A program made the translations under genes and the position numbers. Below are positions 19,427 through 29,003 of a stretch of 51,583 nt of DNA, piece by piece. The stretch's first letter is position 1; every line of letters begins with the position of its first letter. Source of the stretch: Gemmatimonadaceae bacterium (GTDB lineage: Bacteria; Gemmatimonadota; Gemmatimonadetes; Gemmatimonadales; Gemmatimonadaceae); contig DASUHB010000047.1 of the NCBI GenBank assembly GCA_036273715.1, positions 1-51,583 on the forward strand, given 5' to 3'. A model generated the notes under the pieces. It did not search any database. It was not told the DNA's origin and saw only the letters and a list, made by a program, of their open reading frames with translations.

Positions 19427-19980
19427 CGCACCGCGGCGAGCGACGCGAGCACGGTATCGACCGCCTCGCCGAGCGTGTCGACGACGCGCGCGCGCTCGCG
19501 CGCCAGGCGCAGATCCTCGTCGGGCGTGCTGGCGGCGGGCACGAGGACGCCCTCGCCGCCTAACTCGAGTGCGGCCGCGATGTCGCGCCACCGGTCGCCG
19601 ACGTACCACGAGCGGTCGAGCGCGAGGTCGAGATCCCGCGCGGCGCGGGTGAACAGCGCCGTCCCCGGCTTGCGGCACTCGCAGGCCCCGACGCGCGGAT
19701 CGTGCGGACACTCGTAGGTCGCGTCCACGTATGCTTCCTGTTCCCGCAGCAGCTCGGCCAGCCGGTCGCGCACGGCGGCGTAGTCGGCCGTGCTCATCAG
19801 CCCGCGGCCGATGCCCGACTGGTTGGTGACGATCACTACCGGCACCTGCGCGGCGTTGAGGCGTGCGATCGCGCGCGCCGCACCGGGAATCAGGACGACA
19901 TCGGCCGGTTGGCGAACGAAGCCGGCGTCGACGTTTACCGTGCCATCGCGATCGAGGAACACCGCAGGGCGCATCGTCAC
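19423..19980 (-). CDS. gmhB: D-glycero-D-manno-heptose 1,7-bisphosphate 7-phosphatase-like HAD phosphatase
   Basis: The 185-residue HAD phosphatase shows motif I FLDRDGTVN, motif II VIVTNQSGIGRG, the zinc loop CPHDPRVGACECRKP and motif III/IV WYVGDRWRDI. The zinc loop and histidinol-phosphatase-like core are typical for GmhB, which makes heptose 1-phosphate for the LPS inner core. That supports a diderm envelope. Both ends overlap neighbours by four bases (selA upstream, purN downstream). Confidence 0.85.
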   Translation of the reverse strand: MTMRPAVFLDRDGTVNVDAGFVRQPADVVLIPGAARAIARLNAAQVPVVIVTNQSGIGRGLMSTADYAAVRDRLAELLREQEAYVDATYECPHDPRVGACECRKPGTALFTRAARDLDLALDRSWYVGDRWRDIAAALELGGEGVLVPAASTPDEDLRLARERARVVDTLGEAVDTVLASLAAVR

Positions 19981-21350
19981 GCGAGGGCCGCGAGGACGGC
20001 GGTGGCGAGTGCGTCGTCCTCGTCTTCGGGGACCGAGCGCAGGTCGAGCAGCAGCCGGCCATCGGCGATGCGGCCGATCACCGGGACGCCGCCGGCGCGC
20101 GCGGCGCGCAAGCGCGCCTCGTGCGCCGCGGCGTCGCCGCCTAACGCAAGCGCCGCCGAGGGAATGCGCGTCGTCGGGAACGCGCCGCCGCCGGCGGTGG
20201 CGTCCGTGTCGACCACCGCCGCCGCGATGCCGCCGCCGGCCAGCCTCGCGCCTAACGCCACCGCCCGCTCCCGGATCCGCGCCACCGGCGCCGTCAACAT
20301 CGCCAGCGCCGGAATCTCGCGCAGCGCGCGCGCCGGATCGCGGTAGAGCGCGAGCGTCGCCTCGAGCGCCGCCAGCGTGAGCTTGTCCACCCGCAGCGCC
20401 CGCGTCAGCGGATTGCGCCGCATCCGCTCGACCGCGTCGCGCGTCCCCAGCACGATGCCCGCCTGCGGACCGCCCAAGAGCTTGTCGCCGCTCATCGTCA
20501 CGACCGTCGCGCCGTCGCGCACCGCATCGCGCGCCACCGGCTCTCCCGTCAGGCCGTACGCGTCCAGCGGCACGAACAACCCGCTCCCCAGATCATGCAG
20601 CACCGGCACGCCGGCCGCGGCGGCGAGCGGCGCCAGCGTGCGCACCGGCACATCGGCCACGAACCCTTCGATCGCGAAGTTCGAGCGGTGTACCTTGACG
20701 AGCGCACCGCGCCTGCCGGCGCCGCCTAACGCTCGGCGATAGTCCTCGGGATGCGTCCGGTTGGTGGTGCCCACCTCCACCAGCCGCGCGCCGCTCTTGG
20801 CCATGATGTCGGGCACGCGGAAGCTGCCGCCGATCTCCACCAGCTCGCCGCGCGACACGATCGCGTCCGCGCCCTCGGCGAACGTGTTGAGCGCGAGCAC
20901 CATCGCACCGGCGCCGTTGTTCACCACCAGCGCGTCCTCGGCGCCCGTGAGCTCGCGCAGCAACCCGACGCAATGCACGTAGCGCGTGCCGCGCGTCCCG
21001 TGCTCGAGATCATACTCGAGATTGGAGTAGCCTTGGGCGGCCTGCGCGATCGCGTCGATGGCCGCGCGCGCGAGGGGCGCGCGGCCGAGGTTCGTGTGCA
21101 GCACCACGCCGGTCGCGTTGAGCACGCGTCGGAGCGAGCGGCGCTCCCGCTCGTCCAGCGCCGCATCCACCGCCGCGCGCCACGATGCCGGATCGCGCGG
21201 TGCGCGATCCGGATCGCGGCGCGCCTGCTCCACCGCGTCCCGCACGGCGTCCGCGACGAGCGCGCGCGGCGCGCGCTCGAGCAGCGGACGCACCGCCTCG
21301 GAGTCCAGCAGCGTGTGCACGCTTGGCAGCGCGCGTCGAGGGTCGGTCAT
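19977..21350 (-). CDS. selA: L-seryl-tRNA(Sec) selenium transferase
   Basis: The 457-residue PLP enzyme converts Ser-tRNA(Sec) to Sec-tRNA(Sec) using selenophosphate. Family blocks are clear: N-terminal LPSVHTLLDSEAV, RRVLNATGVVLHTNLGRAPL, VNNGAGAMVLALN, and the PLP lysine in MSGDKLLGGPQAGIVLG. Length matches the family. No selB, selD or tRNA-Sec is visible here and I found no in-frame TGA that would be needed in a neighbour, so its partners must be elsewhere. It is translationally coupled to the lipoprotein upstream and gmhB downstream by four-base overlaps. Confidence 0.93.
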   Translation of the reverse strand: MTDPRRALPSVHTLLDSEAVRPLLERAPRALVADAVRDAVEQARRDPDRAPRDPASWRAAVDAALDERERRSLRRVLNATGVVLHTNLGRAPLARAAIDAIAQAAQGYSNLEYDLEHGTRGTRYVHCVGLLRELTGAEDALVVNNGAGAMVLALNTFAEGADAIVSRGELVEIGGSFRVPDIMAKSGARLVEVGTTNRTHPEDYRRALGGAGRRGALVKVHRSNFAIEGFVADVPVRTLAPLAAAAGVPVLHDLGSGLFVPLDAYGLTGEPVARDAVRDGATVVTMSGDKLLGGPQAGIVLGTRDAVERMRRNPLTRALRVDKLTLAALEATLALYRDPARALREIPALAMLTAPVARIRERAVALGARLAGGGIAAAVVDTDATAGGGAFPTTRIPSAALALGGDAAAHEARLRAARAGGVPVIGRIADGRLLLDLRSVPEDEDDALATAVLAALA

Positions 21351-22618
21351 GGCTTGTGCGGCGGCGGCGCCTTCGTCGTGTCCGCCTTTGGTTTGGGCGG
21401 ATGCGCTTGGGGCTTCGTCGATGGCGGCGCCGGCTTCGGCATCGTGAACACCCGGCTCGGGCTCGCCTTGTACCCGAGCAGGCTGCGCGCGTCGCGCGCG
21501 GTAATGCGATACGATGTACCCGGCTCGAGCGGCTCGGCCAGGATCACCACCACTTCAATCACCGGACTCGGCCGGCTCGGCTTGGGCAGCGGCGCGCGTT
21601 TGGTCGTGTCGGCGGTCGGCAGGTTTCGCGCACCCCGTCCGCCCAACACGCCGCGGCGTGGCGGAGTGGGCGGCGCCTTCGTCGGCGGGGCCTTGCTCGT
21701 GGTATCAGCCTTGTGCGTCGTGTCCTTCGGCATCGTCGCTGCGCGTACGGAATCGTACACGTTCCCGCGCTCGACAGCTTTGATCGGCACCAGCGACGAA
21801 TCCGCGCGCTTCACCACGAACAACGCCGTGTCGATCTTCTGGGCCGTGTCGAGCGCGCGGTCGAACGTCACCCGGACCGCGCTCGAGTCGACGATCGAGA
21901 ACTGATCGATGCGCGGCGCGACGGTGTCGTGCGCGAAGGCGAGCATTTCCAGCCGCGCGCTGTCCTTGAGCACGACGTGGATGCTGTCCCACACTTCGTG
22001 CGGATCGATCAGGCGGTTGTTGTTGGCGTCGTTCCAGGCCTGCACGGTGTAGGTGCCCGCGGGCGCGTGGGCGAGCACGAATCCGCCTAACGAATCGGCG
22101 CGCGCGAGATAGACGGTGCTGTCGGGTCGCTGGATGGCCTGGACCATCGCGTTCGGGATCGGCTTGCCGGCCACCCAGTCGAAGGCGATGCCGGCGATGC
22201 GCGTGTTGGGAATCGAATCGCCGGTCGAGAACACAATGGTGATCGGCGTCTTGATGACGTTGCCGTGCAGATCGGCGAGTCCGGGCAGGAGCGTCACCGT
22301 GTACGCGGTGTTCGCCTTGAAGTCGTGCTTGCCGTGGATCGAGAGGCGCTTGCGGTGCCAACCCACGTGGACTTCACCGTCGCTCGGCGAAATGAGCGCG
22401 AGGGCGCTCAGGTCGTTCGCGCCCTGCGCGGCGGGTTTCTCGGACACCACTTCGTCGAACAGGATCTGGACTTCCTTGGCCTTCACTCTCGTGGCGCCGC
22501 TGTCCGGGATGATCGAATCGACTTTGGCCGCGACGTGGCGCGGCGGTCCACCCGGCGGCGCGCCAGGCTGCGCGCACGCGCCTAACGCAAGGACCAGCGC
22601 GGCGGTCAGCCGCCGCAC
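21347..22618 (-). CDS. Ig-like (Big_5) domain lipoprotein
   Basis: The best start is a GTG at 22618, overlapping the end of valS by 13 bases and giving 423 residues. It begins VRRLTAALVLALGACAQPG, a lipoprotein signal with C as the lipidated residue. Residues about 33-125 look like a bacterial Big_5 domain (VDSIIPDSGATRVKAKEVQI, then TAYTVTLLPGLADLHGN), followed by a carboxypeptidase-regulatory-like stretch (GGFVLAHAPAGTYTVQAWND). The C-terminal third is Pro/Thr/Lys-rich low complexity. Such Ig-like lipoproteins are common in Bacteroidetes and Gemmatimonadota envelopes. No enzymatic residues are seen; a structural or binding role is likely. Confidence 0.75.
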   Translation of the reverse strand: MRRLTAALVLALGACAQPGAPPGGPPRHVAAKVDSIIPDSGATRVKAKEVQILFDEVVSEKPAAQGANDLSALALISPSDGEVHVGWHRKRLSIHGKHDFKANTAYTVTLLPGLADLHGNVIKTPITIVFSTGDSIPNTRIAGIAFDWVAGKPIPNAMVQAIQRPDSTVYLARADSLGGFVLAHAPAGTYTVQAWNDANNNRLIDPHEVWDSIHVVLKDSARLEMLAFAHDTVAPRIDQFSIVDSSAVRVTFDRALDTAQKIDTALFVVKRADSSLVPIKAVERGNVYDSVRAATMPKDTTHKADTTSKAPPTKAPPTPPRRGVLGGRGARNLPTADTTKRAPLPKPSRPSPVIEVVVILAEPLEPGTSYRITARDARSLLGYKASPSRVFTMPKPAPPSTKPQAHPPKPKADTTKAPPPHKP

Positions 22619-25362
22619 AGCGTGTGCACCTTGGCCGTGAGCTGCGCCGCGCGCGTGGTGAGCTCCTCGAGGCGCCGCCGCTCGCCGGCCACGACGTCCG
22701 GCTTGGCGCGCGTCACGAAGCGCTCGTTGCCTAACCGCTGTTCGATGCCGGCGCGCAGGGACGCGATCTGCTCGAGCTCGCCGCGCAGCCGGCCGCATTC
22801 CTTGCCGAGGTCGATGGTGCCGGCGAGCGGCACGCGGACGTGCGAGCCGTCGCTCAGCACCGCGTGCGCCGCCGCTTCGCCGTTGCCGGGCTCGTCGCCC
22901 GCGGACGCGTCGGCACGCGCGAGATGCCCGATGAGCGCCGCTTCGTGCGCGAGCACCCGCGCCGAGCGATCCTGGGCGCCGGTGAGCCGCGCAGCGACGC
23001 GCGCCCCCGGCGCGATGTTGTACTCGGCGCGGATCTGACGGATCGCGCCGACCGCTTCGCGCACCAGCTCGAATTCGCGCGCGGCGTCGTCATCGCGCCC
23101 GCGCCGCACCGGCCATGCGGCGCGCGCGAGGAACTCGTCGGCGCCGCGCGGCGCGATGGCCTGCCAGAGCGTTTCGGTGATGAACGGGACCACGGGGTGC
23201 AGGAGACGCAGCGCGGCGTCGAACGCGTGCACGAGCACGGCGCGCGCCACATCGCCATCGGAACCGCCTAACCGCGGCTTCGTGCTCTCGACGTACCAGT
23301 CGGCGAGCTCGTTCCACGCGAAGCGCCGCGCGGCTTCCACCAGCTCGCTCAAGCGCAATCCCGCGTACAGCTCGCCTGGCGTCCAGCGCCCAGCGCGCGC
23401 CGCGTCCGGCCGCGCCGGCCCGAGTGCCGCGTCGCACTCGGCGATGGCGGCGTCGAGGCGCGAAAGAATCCAGGCGTCGGCGCGCGTGAGACGCGCGGGG
23501 GCGATGTCCGCCAGCGCGGGCGCCGGCGCGTCGCCCAGATTCTGCAGGATGAACCGGCCGATGTTCCACAGCTTGGTGACGAAGTTGCGCCCCGGCGCGA
23601 ACGACTGCTCGAGATTGGTCGGATCGAGCATCACGTCCGTGCCCAGGCCGAGCCCCGCGATCACCGTGTAGCGGAGCGCGTCGGCGCCGTACGACTGCAC
23701 GACGTCGAGCGGGTCGATCCCGTTGCCTAACGACTTGGACATCTTCACGTGCTGCATGTCGCGCACGGTGCCGTGCAGGTACACGGTGTGGAACGGCTCG
23801 CGGCCCATGAAAAAGCAGCCGGCCATCACCATCCGCGCCACCCAGAAGAACAGGATCTCCGGCGCCGTCACCAGCACGTCGGTCGGATAGAACGCGGCGA
23901 GGTCGCGCGCCTCTTCGTTAGGCCAGCCCAACGTCGACAGCGGCCACAGCCACGACGAGAACCACGTATCGAGCACGTCCTCGTCCTGCCGCACCGCGCC
24001 GCCGCACCGCGGACACGCCGCGACGTCCTCGCGGCTGACGATCGAGTCGCCGCCGCACCCGTCGCAGTACCACACAGGGATGCGATGCCCCCACCAGAGC
24101 TGGCGGGAGATGTTCCAGTCCCGGATGTTCTCCATCCAGTTCACGTACACGGCTTCCCATCGTTCGGGCAGCACGCGCAGCCGCTTGTCGCGCAGCGCCT
24201 CGAGCGCCGGTTTGGCGAGCGGCGCCATGCGCACGAACCACTGGTCGGACAGGCGCGGCTCGACCACGGTGTCGCAACGGTAGCAGTGGCGCACGGCGTG
24301 TTGATGCGGCTCAACCTTCACGAGCTGGCCGGTCGCACGCAGCATCTCGACAATGCGTGCGCGCGCATCGAAGCGGTCGAGTCCGCGCAGCGACTCGGGC
24401 ACGCGGCCCGACGCTTCGGCCCCGTCGCGCATCGCGCCAACTTCGTCGATCACCACCGGCGTGGGCAGGCCGTGCCGCACGCCGACGTCGAAATCGTTGG
24501 CGTCGTGCGCCGGCGTGATCTTCACCACGCCGGTGCCGAACGCGGGATCGGCGTACGCGTCGGCGACGACCGGGATCTCGATGCCCACGATCGGCAGCAC
24601 CACGTGCTGCCCAACGAGGTCGCGATATCGCTCGTCGTCGGGGTGCACCGCCACGGCCACGTCGCCTAACATGGTCTCGGGGCGCGTCGTCGCCACCACG
24701 ACGCGGCGATCCGGATGGCCGGCTACCGGGTATGCGATCTGATAGAGCTCGCCGCGCTCGTCCGCGAACTCCGCTTCTTCATCGCTGAGCGACGTGAGGC
24801 AGCGGGGGCACCAGTGAATGACACGGTGTCCCTTGTAGATCAGCCCGGCGTCGTACAGGCGCACGAACGCTTCGCGCACGGCGCGCGACAGTTCGGGCGA
24901 GAACGTGTAGGCAGTGCGCGTCCAATCGCACGATGCGCCGATCGCCTCGAGCTGTTTGAGAATCACGCCGCCGGTCTCGGCCACGAACGTCGCGGTGCGC
25001 TCGACGAACGCGTCGCGTCCCAGGTCGAAGCGCGTGCGTCCTTCCTGCGCCAGCTGGCGCTCGATCACGTTCTGCGTGGCGATACCAGCGTGGTCGGTGC
25101 CGGGCACCCACAACGCTTCGTCGCCGGCCATGCGACGCCAGCGCATGATCACGTCCTGCACGGTGTCGTTCAAACCATGACCCATGTGCAGCACCGCCGT
25201 CACGTTGGGCGGCGGAATCACGATGACGAACGGAACGCGATCGCCGCCGAGTCGGGTCGTGCGGTCTGCGTGGGCGGTGAACACGCCGGCGCTTTTCCAC
25301 CGCGCATACAGCGCCGCGTCGAGTTGGGCGGGATCGTACTGGGGGGCGAGGTCTGCGCGCAT
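22606..25362 (-). CDS. valS: valyl-tRNA synthetase
   Basis: The 918-residue class I synthetase carries HIGH as HMGH in PPPNVTAVLHMGHGLND and KMSKS in HVKMSKSLGNGIDP. The editing domain holds TTRPETMLGDVAVAVHPDD. A zinc-type knuckle CDGCGGDSIVSREDVAACPR follows the core, and the protein ends in the ValS coiled coil. It is the first gene of a long minus-strand run reaching lexA. Confidence 0.96.
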   Translation of the reverse strand: MRADLAPQYDPAQLDAALYARWKSAGVFTAHADRTTRLGGDRVPFVIVIPPPNVTAVLHMGHGLNDTVQDVIMRWRRMAGDEALWVPGTDHAGIATQNVIERQLAQEGRTRFDLGRDAFVERTATFVAETGGVILKQLEAIGASCDWTRTAYTFSPELSRAVREAFVRLYDAGLIYKGHRVIHWCPRCLTSLSDEEAEFADERGELYQIAYPVAGHPDRRVVVATTRPETMLGDVAVAVHPDDERYRDLVGQHVVLPIVGIEIPVVADAYADPAFGTGVVKITPAHDANDFDVGVRHGLPTPVVIDEVGAMRDGAEASGRVPESLRGLDRFDARARIVEMLRATGQLVKVEPHQHAVRHCYRCDTVVEPRLSDQWFVRMAPLAKPALEALRDKRLRVLPERWEAVYVNWMENIRDWNISRQLWWGHRIPVWYCDGCGGDSIVSREDVAACPRCGGAVRQDEDVLDTWFSSWLWPLSTLGWPNEEARDLAAFYPTDVLVTAPEILFFWVARMVMAGCFFMGREPFHTVYLHGTVRDMQHVKMSKSLGNGIDPLDVVQSYGADALRYTVIAGLGLGTDVMLDPTNLEQSFAPGRNFVTKLWNIGRFILQNLGDAPAPALADIAPARLTRADAWILSRLDAAIAECDAALGPARPDAARAGRWTPGELYAGLRLSELVEAARRFAWNELADWYVESTKPRLGGSDGDVARAVLVHAFDAALRLLHPVVPFITETLWQAIAPRGADEFLARAAWPVRRGRDDDAAREFELVREAVGAIRQIRAEYNIAPGARVAARLTGAQDRSARVLAHEAALIGHLARADASAGDEPGNGEAAAHAVLSDGSHVRVPLAGTIDLGKECGRLRGELEQIASLRAGIEQRLGNERFVTRAKPDVVAGERRRLEELTTRAAQLTAKVHTLCGG

Positions 25363-25507
25363 AGACCTCGAAAGATATTCGCGTGGGCTGGCTTCGACGA
25401 GCAGGCGCCACGAGCCCGATCAATGCGACGCGACGCTGCTCGCCCGGAGCATGCCGCATGTCCACCCCATCTTCACGAAGCCACGCGGCCAGCGGGGCCG
25501 AGCGCTC

Positions 25508-26167
25508 TTATTCGTGCTCCTCGCTCGTGCGGTCGCGATCCGCCGTGCGACGCCGCGTCGCACCGTGCTCGCGATGCTCGTCGCGCGCGCGCTCGACGGC
25601 GTCTGCCTGGCCCACGGCCAATCGATTCACCACCGATTCGACACCGGCGACGCGCCGCGCCACCGCGGCCGCGTGATGTGATTCGTCGTCCGTGTCGACC
25701 CATCCCGAGAGCTCGATCAAGCCGTCGCCAACCGCGCTGATGTCGATCGCGCGCTCGCGCAGCGTCGAATCGGCCTGGAACGCTTCGAGCACCTCGTCCT
25801 CGAGCGCGGCGTGCGCATCTTCTTCGTCGACGTCATCGGCCTCGTCGGCTTCCTCCATGCTTTCGGCGTCGGCGGCCATGTCCGCCTCGTACTCCGCCTC
25901 GAGCTCTTCTTCGTCTTCGCGTTCGGCTTCGTCCAGATCGTCATCGAAGCTGCTCTCGCGCGCCGCGTCGGTCTCGGGCAGTTCGTCGCCCTCGTTCTCC
26001 TCGAGCTCCGCCCAACGATGCTTCACGCGCGCCGTGATGCCCGCGATGCCGCCCGATTTTTGGGCGACGAGCATGCCGACGGCGAATCCTGCGACCGCGC
26101 CGATGACGAGACTCGCAAAGGTTCCGCCGGACTCCGGCTCCTCGTAGCGAATGCGATACCGTGACAT
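25508..26167 (-). CDS. acidic BON-domain protein with a glycine-zipper membrane segment
   Basis: The 219-residue product has a YtxH-like N-terminal segment (GTFASLVIGAVAGFAVGMLV), a long Glu/Asp-rich stretch (residues about 60-130), then a BON domain (LRERAIDISAVGDGLIELSG, VAGVESVVNRL). BON domains bind membranes or envelope ligands. The tail is Arg/His-rich. The ATG at 26167 is preferred because the frame upstream runs antisense through thrS. It is divergent from thrS with 129 bases between the starts. The 145 bases between it and valS show no gene. Confidence 0.7.
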   Translation of the reverse strand: MSRYRIRYEEPESGGTFASLVIGAVAGFAVGMLVAQKSGGIAGITARVKHRWAELEENEGDELPETDAARESSFDDDLDEAEREDEEELEAEYEADMAADAESMEEADEADDVDEEDAHAALEDEVLEAFQADSTLRERAIDISAVGDGLIELSGWVDTDDESHHAAAVARRVAGVESVVNRLAVGQADAVERARDEHREHGATRRRTADRDRTSEEHE

Positions 26168-26296
26168 AGTGCGACCTGTGGCGGAGGGTAACTCGCAACG
26201 ATAACTTAGCGTGAAGCTTCGGACGCGTGAGCGCAAGAGGCGCGCCCGCTTCGCGCCGCGACCTTGAGGCTCGGCGCATCCCCCGAATACCGAGAC

Positions 26297-28288
26297 ATGA
26301 TCGATCGTTCGCCCGTCATAGCGCCCCCGCCGCACGTCGGCAGCGACCACGAGCTCACGCTCACGCTTCCCGATGGCTCCGAGCGCCAGGTTCCTGCAGG
26401 AACGTTGCCGCGCGACGTCGTGGCGTCCATCGGTGCGGGGTTGCTTCGTGCGGCCGTCGCCGTGCAGGTCGATGGTGAGGTGCAGGACCTCGTCACGCCG
26501 CTCCGTCGCGGCGGGCAATTCCGCGTGCTCACGGAGAAGGATGCCGCATCCCTCGCCGTGCTGCGACACTCGGCTGCGCACATGCTGGCGACCGCAGTGC
26601 GTCGTCTGCGCCCGCGCGCCAAGATCGGGTTCGGCCCCGCCATCGAGGACGGGTTCTACTACGACTTCGAGGTCGAGCAGCCGTTCACGCCCGAGGATCT
26701 GAGCGCATTCGAAGATGAGATGCGGAAGGTCGCGCAGGAGAAGTATCCGTTCGTTCGCGAGGAAGTGAATCGCGCCGACGCCGAACGCCGCTTCGCCGAC
26801 GATCCCCTCAAGCTCGAGCGATTGGCCGAGCTCGGTGACGACGAGGTGATCTCCGTGTATACGGACGGTCCGTTCGTCGATCTGTGCCGGGGTCCGCACG
26901 TGCCCGATACGTCGCGCGTCAAGCACATCAAGCTGATGCATACCGCGGCGGCGTACTGGCGGGGCGACGAGCATCGCCAGCAGCTGCAGCGCATCTATGG
27001 GACGGCCTGGTTCTCCAAGGACGAGCTGGACGCGTACCTCCACCGCCTCGAGGAGGCAAAGCGGCGCGACCACCGTACGTTAGGCAAAGAGCTCGACCTG
27101 TTCTCGGTGGACCAGCGCGTTGGGCCCGGACTCATTCTCTGGCACCCGCGCGGCGCCATCGTCCGGAACGAGATCGAGACGTTCGAGCGCGAGCTCATCC
27201 TGCGTCACGGCTACGACCTCGTGTACACGCCGCACATCACGAGCGAGAAGCTGTTCGAGATTTCCGGACACCTCGTCAATTTCCGCGAGAACATGTTCGG
27301 GGCGATGGAGGTGGAAGGCGCCGCCTACCGCCCCAAACCGATGAATTGCCCGGGGCACATCTGCATCTATCAGGCGCACCAGCGGTCGTATCGCGATCTG
27401 CCGCTGCGCTTCGCCGAATTCGGCACCGTGTACCGGTATGAGCGGAGCGGCGTTCTGCACGGCATGCTGCGCGTACGCGGGTTCACGCAGGACGATGCGC
27501 ACGTGTTCTGCACGCCCGAGCAGGTGGACACGGAAATCGAGCGGCTGCTCGATCTGGTGGACGAGATGCTGCGCGCCTTCGGCTATCCGTACACGGTCGA
27601 GCTCTCGACGCGTCCGGACAATGCGTTAGGCGCACCGGAGGTCTGGACCAACGCCGAGCAGACGCTGGCGCGGGTGCTCGAGGGTCGGGGCCAGGCGTAC
27701 ACCATCGACGCCGGCGGCGGCGCGTTTTACGGGCCCAAGCTGGACTTCAAGCTGATCGATGCGATCGGCCGAAAGTGGCAGGGGCCGACGGTGCAGCTCG
27801 ATTTCAATCTGCCCGAGCGGTTCGGGCTCGAGTACATCGGCGCGGACAACACTCCGCATCGGCCGGTGATGCTGCATCGCGTGCTCGTGGGGTCCATGGA
27901 ACGGTTCGTCGGCGGACTGATCGAGCACTACGCAGGCGCGTTCCCGCTGTGGCTGGCGCCGGAGCAGCTGCGCGTCATCCCGATCACGGATGAAGTGCGC
28001 GACGCGGCGGCGGCGGTGGCCGCGCGCGCGAAAGCTGCCGGCCTGCGCGTGTCGCTGGACGACCGCGCGCAGACGCTCAACTACCGTATTGCGGAAGCGG
28101 AGCGCCTCAAGACACCCTACATGGCCATCGTGGGCAAGCGCGAGGCCGCGGCGGGCACGGTCGCGCTGCGCGAGCATCGGTTAGGCAGAGAGCAGAAGCC
28201 GCACGTGATGCCGGTCGAGGAGCTCGTTCGGCGGCTGGCCGGCGAGGTCCGGACTCGCGCGCTGACGGGCGAGAGCGCCGGCAGCTAG
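26297..28288 (+). CDS. thrS: threonyl-tRNA synthetase
   Basis: The 663-residue class II synthetase has a TGS domain (about 15-75), the editing domain with LRHSAAHMLATAV, the catalytic core with zinc ligand Cys in KPMNCPGHICIYQ, motif 2 YRYERSGVLHGMLRVRGFTQDD, and the anticodon domain from about 565. I used the ATG at 26297; an in-frame TTG 11 codons upstream lacks family support. No T-box-like leader is visible in the 129-base divergent spacer. Confidence 0.96.
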   Translation: MIDRSPVIAPPPHVGSDHELTLTLPDGSERQVPAGTLPRDVVASIGAGLLRAAVAVQVDGEVQDLVTPLRRGGQFRVLTEKDAASLAVLRHSAAHMLATAVRRLRPRAKIGFGPAIEDGFYYDFEVEQPFTPEDLSAFEDEMRKVAQEKYPFVREEVNRADAERRFADDPLKLERLAELGDDEVISVYTDGPFVDLCRGPHVPDTSRVKHIKLMHTAAAYWRGDEHRQQLQRIYGTAWFSKDELDAYLHRLEEAKRRDHRTLGKELDLFSVDQRVGPGLILWHPRGAIVRNEIETFERELILRHGYDLVYTPHITSEKLFEISGHLVNFRENMFGAMEVEGAAYRPKPMNCPGHICIYQAHQRSYRDLPLRFAEFGTVYRYERSGVLHGMLRVRGFTQDDAHVFCTPEQVDTEIERLLDLVDEMLRAFGYPYTVELSTRPDNALGAPEVWTNAEQTLARVLEGRGQAYTIDAGGGAFYGPKLDFKLIDAIGRKWQGPTVQLDFNLPERFGLEYIGADNTPHRPVMLHRVLVGSMERFVGGLIEHYAGAFPLWLAPEQLRVIPITDEVRDAAAAVAARAKAAGLRVSLDDRAQTLNYRIAEAERLKTPYMAIVGKREAAAGTVALREHRLGREQKPHVMPVEELVRRLAGEVRTRALTGESAGS

Positions 28289-28358
28289 GGAAGGGCCGTG
28301 CCGGCTGCCGAGTTTCAGGCGCTGGTCGCGCGGCCGAGCGCAGCGTTAGGCAGGCGGG

Positions 28359-28889
28359 CTATTGGTGCGCGGGTTCGCTCGACGGCGGCACGAGGCCTTT
28401 CATGCGCAGGTACACGACGATGTTGCCGTAGTGCTCCCAGGTGTGCCAGAGATTCCAGTTCAACATCCCGAAGCGCGTGCGCGTCTGGCCTTTCACGGAG
28501 TCGGCGCTGTTCGCATCCGTGAGCGCACCGTAGGCGCCGTCGCAGTACGCAAACGCCGCCTTGAGCGCCGCCACGAGATCGCTCTTCTTTGAGAGCGAAT
28601 TCTCGATCTGCCGGTACGCACCCTGCCGCACTTCGCCTTTCACCGGCGAGCACAGGTTGTACTGATCGTCGGCGACGTGCGCCACTTGCTGCCCGAACGT
28701 GCGCACATCGGGCGATGGTTTGAAGCTGTAATTCTCCTCCGGCATTTTTTCCGCGGCGCGAATGAAGTAGTCGCGGATCGTCTTGTAGTCCGATTGCAGA
28801 CCGGCGCTGAGCGCATTGGTCTGCGCGGCGCACACATTGCCTGCCCCGGAGATGACGACGAGGAGCGCGAGTGCGAGCGATCGCTTCAT
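28359..28889 (-). CDS. secreted DinB-family protein
   Basis: The 176-residue protein has a signal peptide (MKRSLALALLVVISGAGNVCAAQ) and a DinB/YfiT four-helix fold. Likely metal-binding histidines are in QQVAHVADDQYN and WHTWEHYGNIVVYLRMKG. The start is fixed by a good ribosome site (AAGGAG) about nine bases before the ATG at 28889; an in-frame upstream ATG would hide the signal peptide. Most DinB proteins are cytoplasmic thiol-dependent transferases or unknown; this is an exported version. It is divergent from the ArsR-type gene and convergent with thrS. Confidence 0.8.
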   Translation of the reverse strand: MKRSLALALLVVISGAGNVCAAQTNALSAGLQSDYKTIRDYFIRAAEKMPEENYSFKPSPDVRTFGQQVAHVADDQYNLCSPVKGEVRQGAYRQIENSLSKKSDLVAALKAAFAYCDGAYGALTDANSADSVKGQTRTRFGMLNWNLWHTWEHYGNIVVYLRMKGLVPPSSEPAHQ

Positions 28890-28966
28890 GGGTAGGTGCT
28901 CCTTTGCCGGTGGTATGTCGATGGATGAGGCCGGGAAACGGCCGTAGAGTTCCCGCATTGCATGCC

Positions 28967-28996
28967 TTGACACGTATATACCTAGCGAGGTATATT
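28967..28996 (+). promoter_or_regulatory. promoter with overlapping palindrome ahead of the ArsR-type gene
   Basis: A -35 box TTGACA (28967-28972) and a -10 box TATATT (28991-28996) are 18 bases apart. The palindrome TATACCT-agcg-AGGTATA (28977-28994) overlaps the spacer and the -10 box, the expected place for an ArsR-family autorepressor. Transcription would start about at the ATG (29004), so the mRNA may be leaderless. Confidence 0.75.
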
Positions 28997-29003
28997 AGTC
29001 ACC

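Noticed and set aside
26168-26296. T-box or other riboswitch before thrS
   Set aside because: The spacer is 129 bases, divergent, and shows no T-box consensus or terminator-antiterminator pair.
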